Shown here piece after piece: positions 22,401 through 35,386 of a DNA stretch of 64,000 bases. Below the pieces are notes generated by a model, which made no database searches, was not told the DNA's origin, and saw nothing but the letters and a program-made list of their open reading frames with translations. Numbering within the stretch: position 1 is the first letter of the stretch; the number at the start of each line of letters is the position of its first letter. The DNA is from Piper betle (lineage: Eukaryota > Streptophyta > Magnoliopsida > Piperales > Piperaceae), in assembly GCA_033002965.1 (NCBI GenBank), contig JAURVB010001993.1, forward strand, positions 1 to 64,000, read 5' to 3'. Position numbers and translations under genes: made by a program.

Positions 22401-25136
22401 CCCTCTCCTTACCTCCATATTTCTCCTGGCCTTGAGCACGAAGGCCGAGTACTCTCAGGCAGTCGCCTTTAGTACCCTTTGAACCACAAGTCCGGACATG
22501 CGCTGTACTAAACAGTACCCGTAAACCTCCACGTTCTCCGGGTGTGAGGAACTCAAACGCGGAGTTGTCAGGAATCCCTCGGGAATGGAACAGTCCGCTG
22601 GCACTAATCCAGAGCCCGCTTTGACTGTCACGGCATCCTCTGCATGGTACGTGCAGTCGGTTTCTCCATCTCTCGTCTCACTGAAAACTCGATAAAACTA
22701 TATATATAGGCCTGGGAAGGGATTCATATAATAGGCCCGAAGGCAACTTGTGGTGGATCTTGTTTTCGAAATCATCCTCGAGGATCTCATCCTCGAGGGG
22801 TTATTAATCCGGAAAATATTCGGTTAAATGACCCGAGTTAAGTGGGATCCAATAAAACACCACTTAACCCGTCCTGCAAATAATAAAATAAACATACAAT
22901 AGAAGAGCGTAAAACAAAGACGAGTCCTAAACGGACCTGGTAGAAGCTCCAACGTGTCATCGCGCCTAGGCGGCGAGCTCCTACTTCGTACCTACACATC
23001 AAAACTAAATACTAACGCCCGCTAACTAAATGATGCATCAAACACAATGAACATCAATCACAATTCAATCATCAACATCCAGCAACAGTTAAATAATCAT
23101 AAATTTAAATAATTCTAACTCATCCTAGTCATACCAATTTTATTGTGTTTTTCAAAGTTACGTCCTGATCACTTATCATGCTGAGACTCCTACCTCATTA
23201 GATCGCTGAACCTTCATTCACACTTAATCTCATCATGTAACTTATCATTTCATCCCTAATTAGTCATTAATCACATCATGTAACTTATCACTATCAATCA
23301 CATCAATAAATCAACCCTAGCATGCTGTGCTAACAATCATCAGACTTTAACTTATAAATTCGGAGGTAATTATACCTCATGTCGTCGGCAATCGGCGACG
23401 GCTAGGGTTCCGTCGCACGTCTCGAAGCTCAAATTCGGCGCTCATCGGCGTCCGAAGCTCGATCGGGCTCGACTGGGTGAGCCCCGCGGAAGATCCGGTG
23501 AATTCCAGTGAATTCGGAAATTCCGGTTTTCCGGCAGCTGCTGGCGGTTTTCCGGCGGCTTCCGGTGGTTTTCCGGCGACAATCGCCGGCGGCGTCTACT
23601 GGTCGGAAAGGGGTCGTGTTGGGTACCCTCGGAACCGGCTCGGCGAGCCCGACTCATCTACGAGGTCGACGCGGCCAACGGAGGTGGCGGCTCGCCGGAA
23701 AATGGCTAAAACAGGGCCGGCGGCGATGGGTCGCTAGATCCGGCCGGCCAGGGCGGCGATGGCCTCCGCTCCGGTCGGGGAAGGCCGCTAGGGGGTCGAA
23801 GACGTCGAGGCGACTACTCGATCGCGGCGGCGACGGTCGCCGGCGGCGGAATCGGTGACACGACCGAAATGTGCCGCGGCGCTAGGCGAGGCGATTCCGG
23901 CGTCGCGGCGGCCTGGCAGCGGCCGGGGCTGGTCGGGGTGGCACGGCGACGCCGTGGCGGGGCTAGGCAGGGTCGATCGGCGACCGGGCGGCGGCGGCGG
24001 CGGCGGCGACGCGCAGTGGCGGCGTCGCGGTAAGGGTTCGGGGAAGAAGGCATGGGGGAGAAAAAGACTCGATGGCAAACTCGTAAATATTACTTGACTC
24101 GTCTCCGACTCGAGTCAAAAATAATATTTAAGTCGTAAGAAAATTCCAAAAAATTTGGGAAAAATCCCATAAAATCAAACAACACCAAAAAATCATAATG
24201 ATATGCTCTAGAACTATCAACCCACCCAAAATGCCCGTAACGCGTCCTAACGCGGTAAACGGCCTAAAACTAATTCTACGATCCATTATATATCATAATA
24301 AAAAAAATGAACTGCATACTCTCATATATTCTGATAACTCATTCTTTTCTGCTCTGTTCATGACGTTATCATCATATACTTGGGTACACATGACCCTCAT
24401 GGCTCATACACGAGACCGGCGTCGGCTCAGTACACGTGTTCTGAAACTGACTCGACTCGAAAATAACGGTCGAACCGACCGGTTCTGAATATAAAACCCT
24501 GACTCGAATCGTGGGTTTTACAGAGATTGTGGCCGGGGTGGGTCGTGGCGGCACGGCGACGGCACTACCGGGGAGGGGGGCGGCGTTGACCGGTGGCAGT
24601 GTGACATTCGGCACAGCAGCAATGAGCACAAGGCGGCAGTAGGGTTTGGGTGGGGAAGTGTTGGGAAAGGAGGCGGAATACTCCAATGGCAAAATCGTAA
24701 ATAAGTATTGACTCTGATTCTTACTCGAGTCAAAATAATAACTAGTTCGTAATAAATTCTAAAAAATCTAGAAAAATACGGGAAAATCCCATAAAATAAA
24801 ACAAATACAATAACATCCAAATGACATGCTCTATAACTAATAACCCATCCAAATATGATCAAACGCGTCCTAATACGTTATTCAGCCTAAAACTATTTAT
24901 ACGATCAAATATATAAAAATAAAGATATTGCATACTTTTATATATTCTGATAACTCATTTCTTACCATCTTCTCAACCTTATCATCGTATATTCAAGTAC
25001 ACCTGACTTTTATTGTTCATAACTCACAGCTGGCTCTGACTCAACACGCAGTTCATAAAATTGACTTGACTCGAACCAACGGTTGAACCGACTAGTTCGA
25101 TAATGTAAAACTCTGACTCGAGTCACGGGTTTTACA
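19450..25136 (+). mobile_element. Solo-LTR-like element, copy B (contains copy C)
   Basis: The element starts TATAACACCC (TGTAACACCC in its relatives) and ends GGGTTTTACA, so it has the short TG/CA-type inverted termini of an LTR. The 5-bp duplication CATAT on both sides is the size expected of LTR retrotransposon integration. Removing the nested copy C (21506-24522) leaves about 2670 bp with no gag, protease, reverse transcriptase or integrase signature, so a solo LTR formed by LTR-LTR recombination is the simplest reading. A GC-rich block lies near its 3' third around the nested insertion. Confidence 0.75.
21506..24522 (+). mobile_element. Solo-LTR-like element, copy C, nested in copy B
   Basis: TGTAACACCC at the left and GGGTTTTACA at the right give an element of about 3017 bp colinear with copy B. 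It interrupts the GC-rich part of copy B: the sequence before 21506 (GTTTGGTCAAGGC) and after 24522 (GAGATTGTGGCCGG) would join in copy B. No 5-bp duplication is visible (AAGGC against GAGAT), which may reflect later mutation or recombination with the host copy. The GC-rich segment (about 23360-24060) gives long spurious frames on both strands. No coding domain. Confidence 0.7.
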
Positions 25137-25141
25137 CATAT
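25137..25141 (+). repeat. Target-site duplication CATAT, right
   Basis: Right-hand member of the 5-bp direct repeat bounding copy B. Confidence 0.85.
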
Positions 25142-25850
25142 AGCTTGCTTTATGTTATTGATCTAATTTCTTATTACCTATGCATATTAATAGCTTATGT
25201 ATCATTATTCATATCTTTTAATAAGTCTATAAATACTAATTTTGGTTAATAAATTAAAATTTGGTAGAGTCATCAAATTAAAGGGCTCAACTAGACTATG
25301 GTTGGTTCATAAAACAAACTTAAACATTTACTCAAGAAAATGTAACTCGATATCAAACTAAAGGATTAAGTTTAAGCTACATGAGTTAAATACACCTTGT
25401 ATAACTTATATAAGTTACACCTTTTATTTTGAGCAATTTAGTTGTTATCATAATTTAAAAATTAAATAAATAAATAAAACAATAAATAATAAAAATAATT
25501 ATAAATTTTCAACGGAATCTAATGTTTTTAGTATTTTTATCTTAATTATCAAAGTAATTGTAATAAAATTAATTTTAAAATATTTATTAAATTATACATT
25601 TTTAAAAGTTTAAAAATCAGTAATGCTAATATTAAAATAAAATAAAATTTTATTACCCTCTACATCACATTTTTAATATATATAAATATTATTTAATAAA
25701 ACCCACTAAAAAAATATTCAAATAAAATATTTAACTCGTATTATCTATATTTATATCGATGCGAGGCGTCACTCGTATAAATTTTTCCTTAATAATATTA
25801 TAAAAACAACAATTTGAGGTGGTGGTAGACTTGTAATTCGGAGAAGAAGG
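25142..25850. other. AT-rich spacer
   Basis: Very AT-rich sequence without open frames or recognisable repeats. Confidence 0.6.
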
Positions 25851-27300
25851 AAACCTAATAACACAAAGACGAAGGCAAACTTTGCCCTACACACATATAT
25901 ATTTACTTGTACTCCGCTGCTTCTCCGGCCGCCCCTTCGTGACTCCAGCCGCTCCGTGGAGATTGAGAACCTGTACCTGACGAACTCTAAATTCGCGTCA
26001 ATTCGAATTTTTCTTGTTCTTGTTTGGTTTTCTCATCATATATAGCACTCTTCCAATCTTGGTAGATTTGTCTGCTTGAGAGAGGGAGGCCCAAAAACCT
26101 ACCCAGAATCTGGGCAGATAACTTGGTCGAAGAGGTGCTAAATTGATCACTATGTGCTTTGGACATGCGGCTTCCTCGTATTTCCATGGATTCTCGCTTT
26201 TCTCGTAGGCTCTACATATTTAAGCTTCATGTGTTTTTTATTAATTATTTTTTTAATGAATTGCTGGCTCTGTGATGATTATTATGCTTTAACCACACTG
26301 ACTAATCAGGCGTGGAGGGTGGCTTCTTGTTCGAGCGCATGGTTTGTTTTCCGCTGTTCGTGCGAATGCTTCGCGACTCTTGTCTTTGTGGAAAGAGATT
26401 TGCTTGATCGGCTCGTCTTTTTCTTCCAAGATGAGATGAGGGCTTTTGCAAGGATGGGGAAAGCCAAACCCTTGCGCCTGATCAAGATAGCTTCCTTTCT
26501 CTGTCTTATGTGTGGAAAATCTATGGCCCTTTTTTTCTGAGAGCTACATCATCATTTTCGTTGTGTTGGGATTTTTTCTACCGGAATGGGACGATTGGGT
26601 TGATGCTTGTGTTTGTTGTGAAATTATTTAAGTGCGATTTTTTTTCATTGGATTATTAGTGCAATTAGGATAGGCAATTGGCATACCGGAACAAAGTAAA
26701 TTGTGATTTGAATGACAAAACGAAGTGGTGGAAGGATTAAATTGGAGATTATGGGCATCTGATAGTACCCCAATTGCCTAAGCATTGAAAATCTTATTAA
26801 GTTAAACAGAGTGAAACCAGGTCACTCATTTCTTTCCTTCGTACCTCTACAAATTAAAATTGCGGAAAATTGTGCTAAGCTAGACATAAATCACGGCTTC
26901 GTTACTAATTTCTTTCTCTCTTGGGTTTGGATTTGTTGTAGAACGGCCCTTTTTCTTTACCTCAAATATATCCACGCTGGTTGACTTGGTATCATGCTCA
27001 GGTTTTTCTTCTAGGAGGATATTGATTTTTTAGTGTTGAAAGCTTCAAAGTTTCAAGCGATCCATTTCAAGATTTGTAGTTCGAAATGTTTAGAATTTTG
27101 CGTCTTGGGTTAGCTTTTATTGAGTTTTCATTTAGAAATAGGATGCATATGGAGCCACGAGCACATCAGTTAGTTCTAAATGTTTTTGACGTTCGACTTA
27201 ATTATACTTTAACATTTGGCGTTTGTCTCGAGATGTCTAAATATTTGAATTCGAATTTGAATTCCATGGGTTTATTTTGAGTGAGGAAGTGTGATTGAAT
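25850..27300. other. Unassigned region of moderate GC content
   Basis: This stretch has a more genic base composition than its surroundings, with a C/T-rich leader-like segment near 25905-25960 and an open stretch at about 26430-26540 (reading MGKAKPLRLIKIASF). I find no conserved domain and no convincing exon chain. It could be the remains of a gene, an untranslated leader with intron, or a noncoding transcript. Confidence 0.25.
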
Positions 27301-28440
27301 TCAAATTCTACGAGTTTAATTAAAAGAAGGAAGTGCTTGAATTGATTGTAATAATATTAAATTTAATATATTAATATCTATTTGATTTTTAATACATCAA
27401 TTTTGGTATTAAGTAAGATAAATTTGTTATTTTATTTACATGAACATAACATATTATTGTGTCATAAAAGGCCTAATCTGGTAGATGGTTGTTATTGGTT
27501 TGAAGTATTAAAAAGGTCACGAGATAAAATCTTTTTTAAGTAAATGATATTTTCATTTTTTATTTCATTGGATAAATTTTAAAATAAATGATCTTTTTTA
27601 AATAAATTATTATTTTTGCTAATCACACTTCATTTTTTCTTATTTTTTATTAATATATCTATTCCACTTTTAATGATGCAATTTAAGAGTCAATTTTTAG
27701 TTGGTTTTTAAGTTCGAGTCCGAGCGGTTTTAAAAATAATTAAATCAAATTGGTTTCAGACTCTTAAAAAATTGATAGTTTAAGTATATTCGATTTTGAG
27801 TCAAATTTAAATAATATTAAGATTATAGATGTTGATTTTATAAATCTATGGTCAAAATTTGCTTAATGTAGAAAAGTTCAAATAATCAGAGTTTTTTCAC
27901 ATCAACCTTGAGCACATGATCAACTCATCTCGTTTGTTCGCTTGTAGAAAGAAAACAATTCATATTTATAGCATGCAAGTATGTCCGCAAATGCACTTCC
28001 CACTCCTCTAACAAAAGAAAAGATTTTTAAGCCTAAAAATAAAAGATAAAAGAAATTCAATAAGCGTAACTTTATCTATAATAAATGAACCATAAAATAT
28101 TATTTACACAATCAATTTATTTTAATAATGTAAAATGTTATAATAAATGATCCATAAATGAACCCTCTCTGGATCCTCCTACGTAACTACAACAAAATCA
28201 TTGATACTCCGTAACTATAACAAAATCATTGATAATGAAATCGACGCCGTTAAAACAAATGAAGGCATTCACAAGACAGTAAACAATGAAAGGTACACCT
28301 TTTCATGATCCAAAAGAGAAACTATAATTTAAGAATTACGCGAAAACTAACATTAGCATATGATAAATAAGATCGCAAATAGGTTAGATACAGGTTAAAA
28401 TACTACAAGTTTTATTCAACTACGATGTAAACAGTACTGC
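27300..28440. other. AT-rich spacer
   Basis: AT-rich sequence with nothing recognised, apart from short near-duplicate phrases around 28186 and 28208 (TAACTACAACAAAATCATTG and a close variant). Confidence 0.5.
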
Positions 28441-28444
28441 ACTT

Positions 28445-28816
28445 TCAGCGAATTCTTAGATCCCTCGTACTTCTTCGTATTAAATCAAGAGATGCAACAC
28501 TGCCAACTCTTGCCAACTGATTTGATGATTTGAGGCCATGACCAATCAGTTCTTCCTCTTTAACAAATGAGCTTCCCACTCCTCCCAACAAATGAGCTTC
28601 CCACTCCTCACCAGCATCATTGAAAATGATGTAAAATCTATAAGTCCTTGTTGCTTTGCTTGCCTTCCATTCCACGCTTTTTATTAAAAAAATGTCCTCC
28701 CTCACCAAACCTTCACCTTCCCTCAAAACAAATAATTCAACACAGACCCACAAGGTACTGCATGGGAAAAAATGTCCTAAAAACAATGTGAGTTTTAGCG
28801 GGTATTCTTTTGGCAA
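28445..28816 (-). CDS. Hypothetical protein or exon, unrecognised
   Basis: A 123-codon minus-strand frame without an ATG at its 5' end reads SVEWKASKATRTYRFYIIFN followed by DAGEEWEAHLLGGVGSSF and a basic tail ending RRSTRDLRIR. The middle looks protein-like, but I do not recognise a family. A 25-bp tandem duplication (about 28560-28610) lies inside and would repeat part of the protein. It may be an exon of a decayed gene; there is no supporting neighbour exon. Confidence 0.25.
   Translation of the reverse strand: MPKEYPLKLTLFLGHFFPCSTLWVCVELFVLREGEGLVREDIFLIKSVEWKASKATRTYRFYIIFNDAGEEWEAHLLGGVGSSFVKEEELIGHGLKSSNQLARVGSVASLDLIRRSTRDLRIR
28558..28610. repeat. 25-bp tandem duplication
   Basis: ACAAATGAGCTTCCCACTCC occurs twice in a row, about 25 bp apart. 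Confidence 0.85.
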
Positions 28817-29332
28817 ATTTGATTGGCAAGATGGGTTGTAATGTTAGAGATTCTTTAGTCAGTGGGGGCAGATCTAAGTTTGATTTATTCAATAAAGAAG
28901 GATACATATGAATCGCAGTCAACTAATACAGAGTAGAGACATCAAATGCAAGTTACGAAGATCGTTTGTGACAATTGTTAATTACACAGCCACAAGTTTC
29001 AGAGACAGAATCATGTATGTTTTTAACTAACCAAGCATCTAATTTGTTGAACAACTACAAATAATATTGGTCACTACTTTACCTCTCCCAGCTACCAGGG
29101 ATGCTTTACTCATTTTCTTAATCGCCATTACCAATTGACGTCGTTTACAAGTTTTTTAAGCTAGCTGCAAACGTGAGAGTGCAATGCCCCTTACAAATTC
29201 CAAAATCTTGAACCTTTCTTGTGTGCATTCTCATCTTCCACATGAGTTCTACATTGGATGTTTGGCCTGTGAGGCTTCACAAAGGCCCCATGATACAACA
29301 GATCAAAGAATCACTCTGACGCAGATCAAATT

Positions 29333-31240
29333 ATGAAGTCCACGCATTTTGTTTTTAGAAGAGCTCGCCTTTCTCCGTATCTCATCTTCATAGCCTTCAT
29401 CGTCTTTGTCACAGTTCTATATGAGCAGGACCTCGACTGCATCTTCAGAAAGCAGAAATCACCAGAGCAGGGAACCAAGTCAGGCAAAGGTAGATTGAGC
29501 CCATAATCCGTAACCATTGTATACACCAATTGTGAATCTTAATTTTGGTCATGTTGTTCTTTTTTATTCTTTCCGACAAAAATGGTCATGTTGTTCTCTC
29601 TTCGGAAGAAGATATGCATTGTCTGATCAAATTGTGAATTGGAGGAGTTATAGTCGATCAACTGCCGTTTGCCGTCGGCAGGGGAGAGCCCTGCAATGTG
29701 TTTGATGGGAGGTGGGTGCCGGACGAGGAGTCACGGCCGTTATACGAAGAGTGGGAGTGTCCATACATACAGCCGCAATTGACCTGCTTGGAGCACGGCC
29801 GGCCAGAGAGGAGGTACCAGAAGTGGAGGTGGCAACCTCATGGATGCAACTTGCCCAGGTTAGAGAACAACTTATCTACAACTTTTGACTCCAAATTGAA
29901 GAACCATCTTAGAGACTTTCAATAGATAAGTTTGGAATCATACATGCAAATGTGCATCATTCTCATTCTTTTTGATGTGTCGCTTGTGCATGTTCAATGC
30001 ATATACATATCCGTACATGTAATGTTCAATTGGATTGCTAATTGAACCATGTTTGTGAACTAAAACAGGTTCAATGCAACGTTTATGTGGGAGATGTTGA
30101 GGGGAAAACGAATGATGTATGTAGGGGACTCGCTCAACAGGGGCCAGTTCGTCTCAATGGTCTGCCTCCTTCATTCGGTTATCCCTGAGAATGAGAAATC
30201 CATGAAGGCGTCATACGATTCACTCACCGTGTTCAGAGCTGAGGTAAACGATCACCTGTAAAAATATCATTATCTATGTATGTAACATTTGTTAATGTAT
30301 AAGATTGCCCGTGTTATAGCTTATAGCCAATGTGGGTAATGGATCATATATATAAATGTTAGACGTACAATGCCTCAATTGAGTTCTACTGGGCACCATT
30401 CCTGGTCGAGTCCAACTCGGACAATGCAGTCGTCCATAGAGTTTCAGATAGAATCGTGAGGGAAGGATCCATCATGAAGCATGCCAAGCATTGGGAAGGT
30501 GTGGACATCCTAGTGTTCAACACTTACCTATGGTGGATGACTGGAAAGAAGATGAAAATCTTGTAGGTGATTATCCTTTTTATCATTTCCACTACAATAA
30601 GATTGGTTTCTGCCATCATCTTCTTGTCATGATGAACTCGATCGATTTGCAGGCATGGATCGTTCGAAGACGAGAACAAGGACATTGTGGAAATGGAGAC
30701 GGAGGAGGCTTATAGGATGGCACTCAAGGGCATGTCTAAATGGGTAGATAAGCACATGGATCATCTCAAAACAAGAGTCTTCTTCACCACCATGTCTCCA
30801 TCACACGAGAAGTATATAATTTTAGAAATATTCATTCACATACTCTGGTCTCAAGCTCATCAATCTGTTTGTAACTATGGGAAACCAATGTATGTTGCCA
30901 GGAGTGTAGAGTGGGGAGATAAGCCAGGGGGAACTGCTACAACCAGACCACTCCAATTGATGATCCAAACTACTGGGGAGGAGCTTCCAGCAAGGGCATG
31001 ATGAAGGTGATTGGTAATGTGTTCAGCAAAATGAAGGTACCCATTACAGTGATCAACATCACACAGCTCTCCGAGTACCGGAAAGATGCACACACTTCCA
31101 TCTACAAGAAGCAATGGAGCCCTCTAACTCCTGAGCAGCTGGCCAATCCAGTGAGCTATGCAGATTGTGTGCATTGGTGCTTGCCTGGCCTTCAAGATAC
31201 ATGGAACGAGGTGCTGTATGCCAAGCTTTTCTACCCATGA
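29333..31240 (+). CDS. TBL: Trichome birefringence-like (TBL) O-acetyltransferase (one frame break)
   Basis: TBL/DUF231 proteins are Golgi type II membrane enzymes that O-acetylate xylan or other wall polysaccharides. Six exons fit: 29333-29489, 29654-29858, 30069-30243, 30363-30562, 30653-30811, 30902-31240. A short cytosolic N-terminus ([16 protein letters not shown]) is followed by a signal anchor (about residues 17-33, [14 protein letters not shown]). Then come the TBL domain ([36 protein letters not shown]), the GDSLNRGQ motif near 30124, NTYLWWM, and the terminal DCVHW (DxxH, about 31163) in a [18 protein letters not shown] context. Exon 6 is one base short near 30927-30933 (GGGGGAA), breaking the frame between KPGG and NCYNQTTP; the remainder resumes one frame over. 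Reconciled length is about 411 residues. By sequence feel it sits near the TBL3/28/30/31 group; the exact substrate is not determinable. Confidence 0.93.
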
Positions 31241-31370
31241 TGGAGAAGACATCATCTTCAAGATCACCGAACAACTTCTCATTGCATACTCTGATTGATG
31301 CTTGGCTTATATACATAATACCGATCTGTGATTTGCCAAGGCGCTAATTTTGTTTTCCATAGCTTATTGC

Positions 31371-31390
31371 CCCCCCCCCCCCAAAAAAAA
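31371..31390. repeat. Poly-C/poly-A homopolymer tract
   Basis: A run of about 12 C followed by about 8 A, downstream of the TBL gene. Confidence 0.9.
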
Positions 31391-34300
31391 GTTGGTCAAT
31401 TTTTTGTATTGCATAATAAAAAAAGGTGTGAATATAGGATGCATATGTCATGATATACATCAAAGGATGAATGCTATTTCTTGCAATAGAAAGCATGCAT
31501 GTTTCTCATGTATCAGTTATCAAATTTTGATGGAAAATGTGTTCTCTCATTTTTCTCTTTTCCTCAATATAGTATATTTTGGAATTGACAAATTTTATCT
31601 AATTATTTTACTATATAATTAGGTGAAATATTTAAACTCTCACTCTAGTTGATGTCATAGTTTGAAAACTCCATTTTAACATCAAAAAATCCCTAAGTTG
31701 ACTCCACTTCATTTGTTGAGTCAAATTGTGTAAATAAATCCATGATTTTACAATTCACTCGTCAAGTAAAGTCATAAAAATTATCAAAAAATATTATCTA
31801 TTTTTCTACAATTAGTTGAAATGATATATTTAAATAATGTAAATTACATTTTTACCAATTTCAATTGTTAAAATATATTAATTTCATACAACTATTTATT
31901 TATATATTTAAAATTTTAATATAAATGGTTCCTAGTAAGCTTGGAGCCGGCTCCGAATTGACTCTAGGCATCCGAGTTCCGAGTTTTTAAACTATGTTTA
32001 ATATTTAAACATCGAAAAAACTACACATCTTGATAAAACACTATGCATGCCCGGGAATTATCCACCATAAAAAATATAAGCCCATCTGCTTGTGCTTCCC
32101 CAATGGGCCTGCTATCAGAAACCTCCCACTTTGAGGCCCATAAAGTCCACCTCGTTTATCGGATTGATGGGCCCGCTAGTAATATGATGATTCTTTTGAC
32201 GTACCTCTATATCAAAGAATATCACCTGTTAAGTTTTGCATGTCAAAAAAACATTGAAAAACCTTCTGAATGGAGGGAGCCCAAATTTTGGCATCGCCGT
32301 GCAATTGGAAATCACATTAAAATATTCCAATCAATCTCCCAAATTGGTCATTCTGAGCAATAATAAAAACAGACGCAAAATCAAGCATCTGCATGAAGGT
32401 AAAAGGTGGTCATTTGAAGAAGAAGAAGAAGATGGTCATTCCTTTAAGGTTGGCCGCAACGAGAAGTTCTTCACAGTTTTCCGCATACCATTTCCTTCTC
32501 CAAAGCACACTTCCTTTACTCAGAAAGGAAGTCGTATCAAATCGGCAAGAAAAGATGGTCTCCAGTACGCTCCTTCAAAACATATACTTGCATGCATCTG
32601 ATTCCTGTCATATGGCCAAGTAAATCTGTTAAAGCCATCCAAGAAGATGACATATCAATAGGGATGAGCATGTTGCGGTCCAAATTGAGATAACTGACCA
32701 AATCAAAATAAAATTATTGGTTCGGTCCTGTTATTATTAAACTTTAGTTTGGTTTCATTTGGTCCTTAGTTAAAATTTTTAAATATGAGAAATTTTGGTT
32801 CACTTCGGAACCAAACCGAACCGTAACCAACCAAAAATTGATTTTTTTAAAAAAACCATTAATATTTATGTTATATGTGGGTTATTATTAATTTTTTTGA
32901 TTTATTTGTAATTTATTTGTAATGTTTCATATAAAATCTAAGCAATCAAAACTTTTGAACGTAACTATGATGGTTAATTTTAATATAGTTTTAAACATTT
33001 CTGTTTTGAATAAACTTAACAGATCCAAAATTTTGGTTCAATTGGGTTTAGTTTTTGAAGAAGTCTGGGTCGGTCAGTGTGAAATTTCACCTGGAGTTTG
33101 CCAATTAATACACTGTGTTTTAACGAATCTAACCCCATTCAATAAATTTCTAGACATAGTAATCATTAAATAAATTTATTTGATAATAATTTATATAAAA
33201 ATTTCAAATTTTCGGTCATGTTTATAACTTGTTTTTGGGAGAACCAAACTTACCCAAATTACAAGTTCAAAATCAAACAAAATTACTAATTCGCTTCGGT
33301 TTTTATATTCAGAATTATTCTCTGCCCTAAGTGATAGGGATGGCATGGCTCAAACTAAAAGGGTTAGCTAGTTTTTTTTTTAATCAGCTGATCAAAGGAA
33401 AACACTAGTGCTCAGTAAACTTCATTTTCAGTTCAAAATTTTCTGTTAGCCCATTCCACTAAAGTCTCCCATAATTTATAAGCTAATTCAAAGTATAAAT
33501 AAATATAGTATATGCTCTCATTTTCAAAATCTTATAATTAAAACAAGCAAATGTTACATAACGATCACCAAAGTGTAAACTAATTGGATTTAAGTCAAAT
33601 CTTCAAAAATAATTAACCGAAGTTGAAGATATATAGTTCATTTTCACTAATAAATAAAATATTATTTCATTAGGTATTAAATGTTGAACTAAATTAAGAG
33701 ATCTTACAATCCATCCACATCAAAAAATATCGTCCTCAAAATTCTTACGTTTGGTCCGTCGTTAGCTTTAGCCCACGTCTTTTTCTCTAGCTCGTGACCA
33801 GTATCCTAACTAAAGCCCTTAATCTAACCCCTTATCTAACACGGAATTATGTTAACTCTCATACAATATGTAATGACCAAACTCATATTCTAACTAACCT
33901 TCTAACATGAAAATAGGTTGGCCCTAATATTATTTATAACGACTCAGCTCAAAGTATAAATTAATATATTTAGGTTTTTTTTTTAAAAGTAATTAATCAA
34001 AGTTAAAGATACGTAGTTCATTCTTAATAATAAAGCGAATCTTAATCTAATAGGTATTAGATGTGATATTAAATTGATAGATCTTACATATTTATTTTTT
34101 AATATTATTTTGTCACTGAAAAAAATAGTATAAAGTAATAATTTTGATTCATCTCAAAGTACTCAACTTAGTGGATGCCCAGTGAGTCAGGTACCCACCG
34201 ACCTGACAAAACCCTAATAAACCAGAGTTTGGTTTTAGGATACCAATTACCGATTTTATAATGGTCAGGTTTGGTTTTGAATACTAGGTATCTGACACCT

Positions 34301-34429
34301 AATTTCAGTAACATAATTTTTTTAATAAAAATTATATTTTATATGATTTAAACTTTATCATAGTGATATATGTGTTTATATGTAAAATTAATATGTTTTC
34401 AACTTTTTTTTGTATTAGCCTATTTAACC
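31391..34429. other. AT-rich repeat-laden spacer
   Basis: No gene recognised. The open stretches around 32040-32620 are lysine-rich and show no domain. From about 32658 (AATAGGGATGAGCATG) to about 33340 (CCCTAAGTGATAGGG) there is a possible MITE with imperfect TAGGG-type ends. Two diverged segments at about 33580-33720 and 33950-34090 (both with AATTAA(C/T)C(A/G)AAGTT and TAGGTATTA) look like copies of one AT-rich repeat. Confidence 0.4.
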
Positions 34430-34603
34430 CATGGTTGCAATAATTGAGCGATTTTGAGTGGAATCGGTCAATTTAAATCGGATCATAAGGATTATGTTTC
34501 AAAAAAGCATGCAAATCATGGTAAAAATGGTCAGTAAATTGGTCCGATTTAATGACTCCCTTCCAATCCGATTCAACGTTCGATTCCGATTTTTGCAATT
34601 ATA
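34430..34603. mobile_element. Miniature hAT element 3 (174 bp)
   Basis: The left end CATGGTTGCAATAATTG and the right end CGATTCCGATTTTTGCAATT, then ATA, match the termini of the larger hAT copies. The flanks ATTTAACC (34422-34429) and AATTAACT (34604-34611) agree at 6 of 8 positions. It is a minimal derivative with almost only terminal sequence. Confidence 0.65.
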
Positions 34604-34611
34604 AATTAACT

Positions 34612-35318
34612 CCTTATTTTTTTTAGATAATTATTTTAAATTTAATTTTTTATAGTGTTATTTTATTTAATTTTTTTATAATTTAAATGGGTTTTAAATG
34701 GTCAAGTACGGGTTTACTAAACAGGTTCGGGTCGGGTTCAAGTTTAAGTAATAAAAATTTAAATAATAAATGACCAAGTTTGACACATGGATTTAAGATA
34801 ATTAACTATGAGCACTACCAGACCATCCTCCTAAGTCAACTATTCAACAGTTGAGCCAAAGCCAAAGTGCCAAGTTGTTGAAGTCCAATAAAATAATATT
34901 CTCATTGTGCAGCTACCAACTATTAAGCCTTCTCAACGATCAGAGTTCTCAATCTTTTGGAGCAAACCCGCAAGTTATCACAATAAAGATGGTGTAATGC
35001 AATTTCCATATAAATGACTACAATATTACTTATTTTTGATACAAACATATCACTATGAATCCTTTACAACATTCAATATTAAACATACTAAACATGCACG
35101 AGAGTATACATATGAGTGATCAATAATATATATGGGGGAATTATAAATATATATTTTGATAAGATCAATATATTAATGTTTCCCAAATTCTTATATGTAA
35201 TACAATATTTGCAGTAGCTAGAGCATGCCGTTCACGAGATCAAGTACTTCATGCAAGTGGAGATCGCAACTTGCCAACTTGATATATATTTGGTTGGTCT
35301 TATTTTAATTGTTCATCC

Positions 35319-35386
<68 letters not shown>

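Noticed and set aside
1..25136. Copies A and B as the two LTRs of one retrotransposon
   Set aside because: They are in opposite orientation and host genes lie between them; copy B has its own target duplication.
32043..32623. Overlapping 76-121-codon frames as a gene
   Set aside because: Three overlapping frames in the same direction, lysine-rich, with no domain or exon partners.
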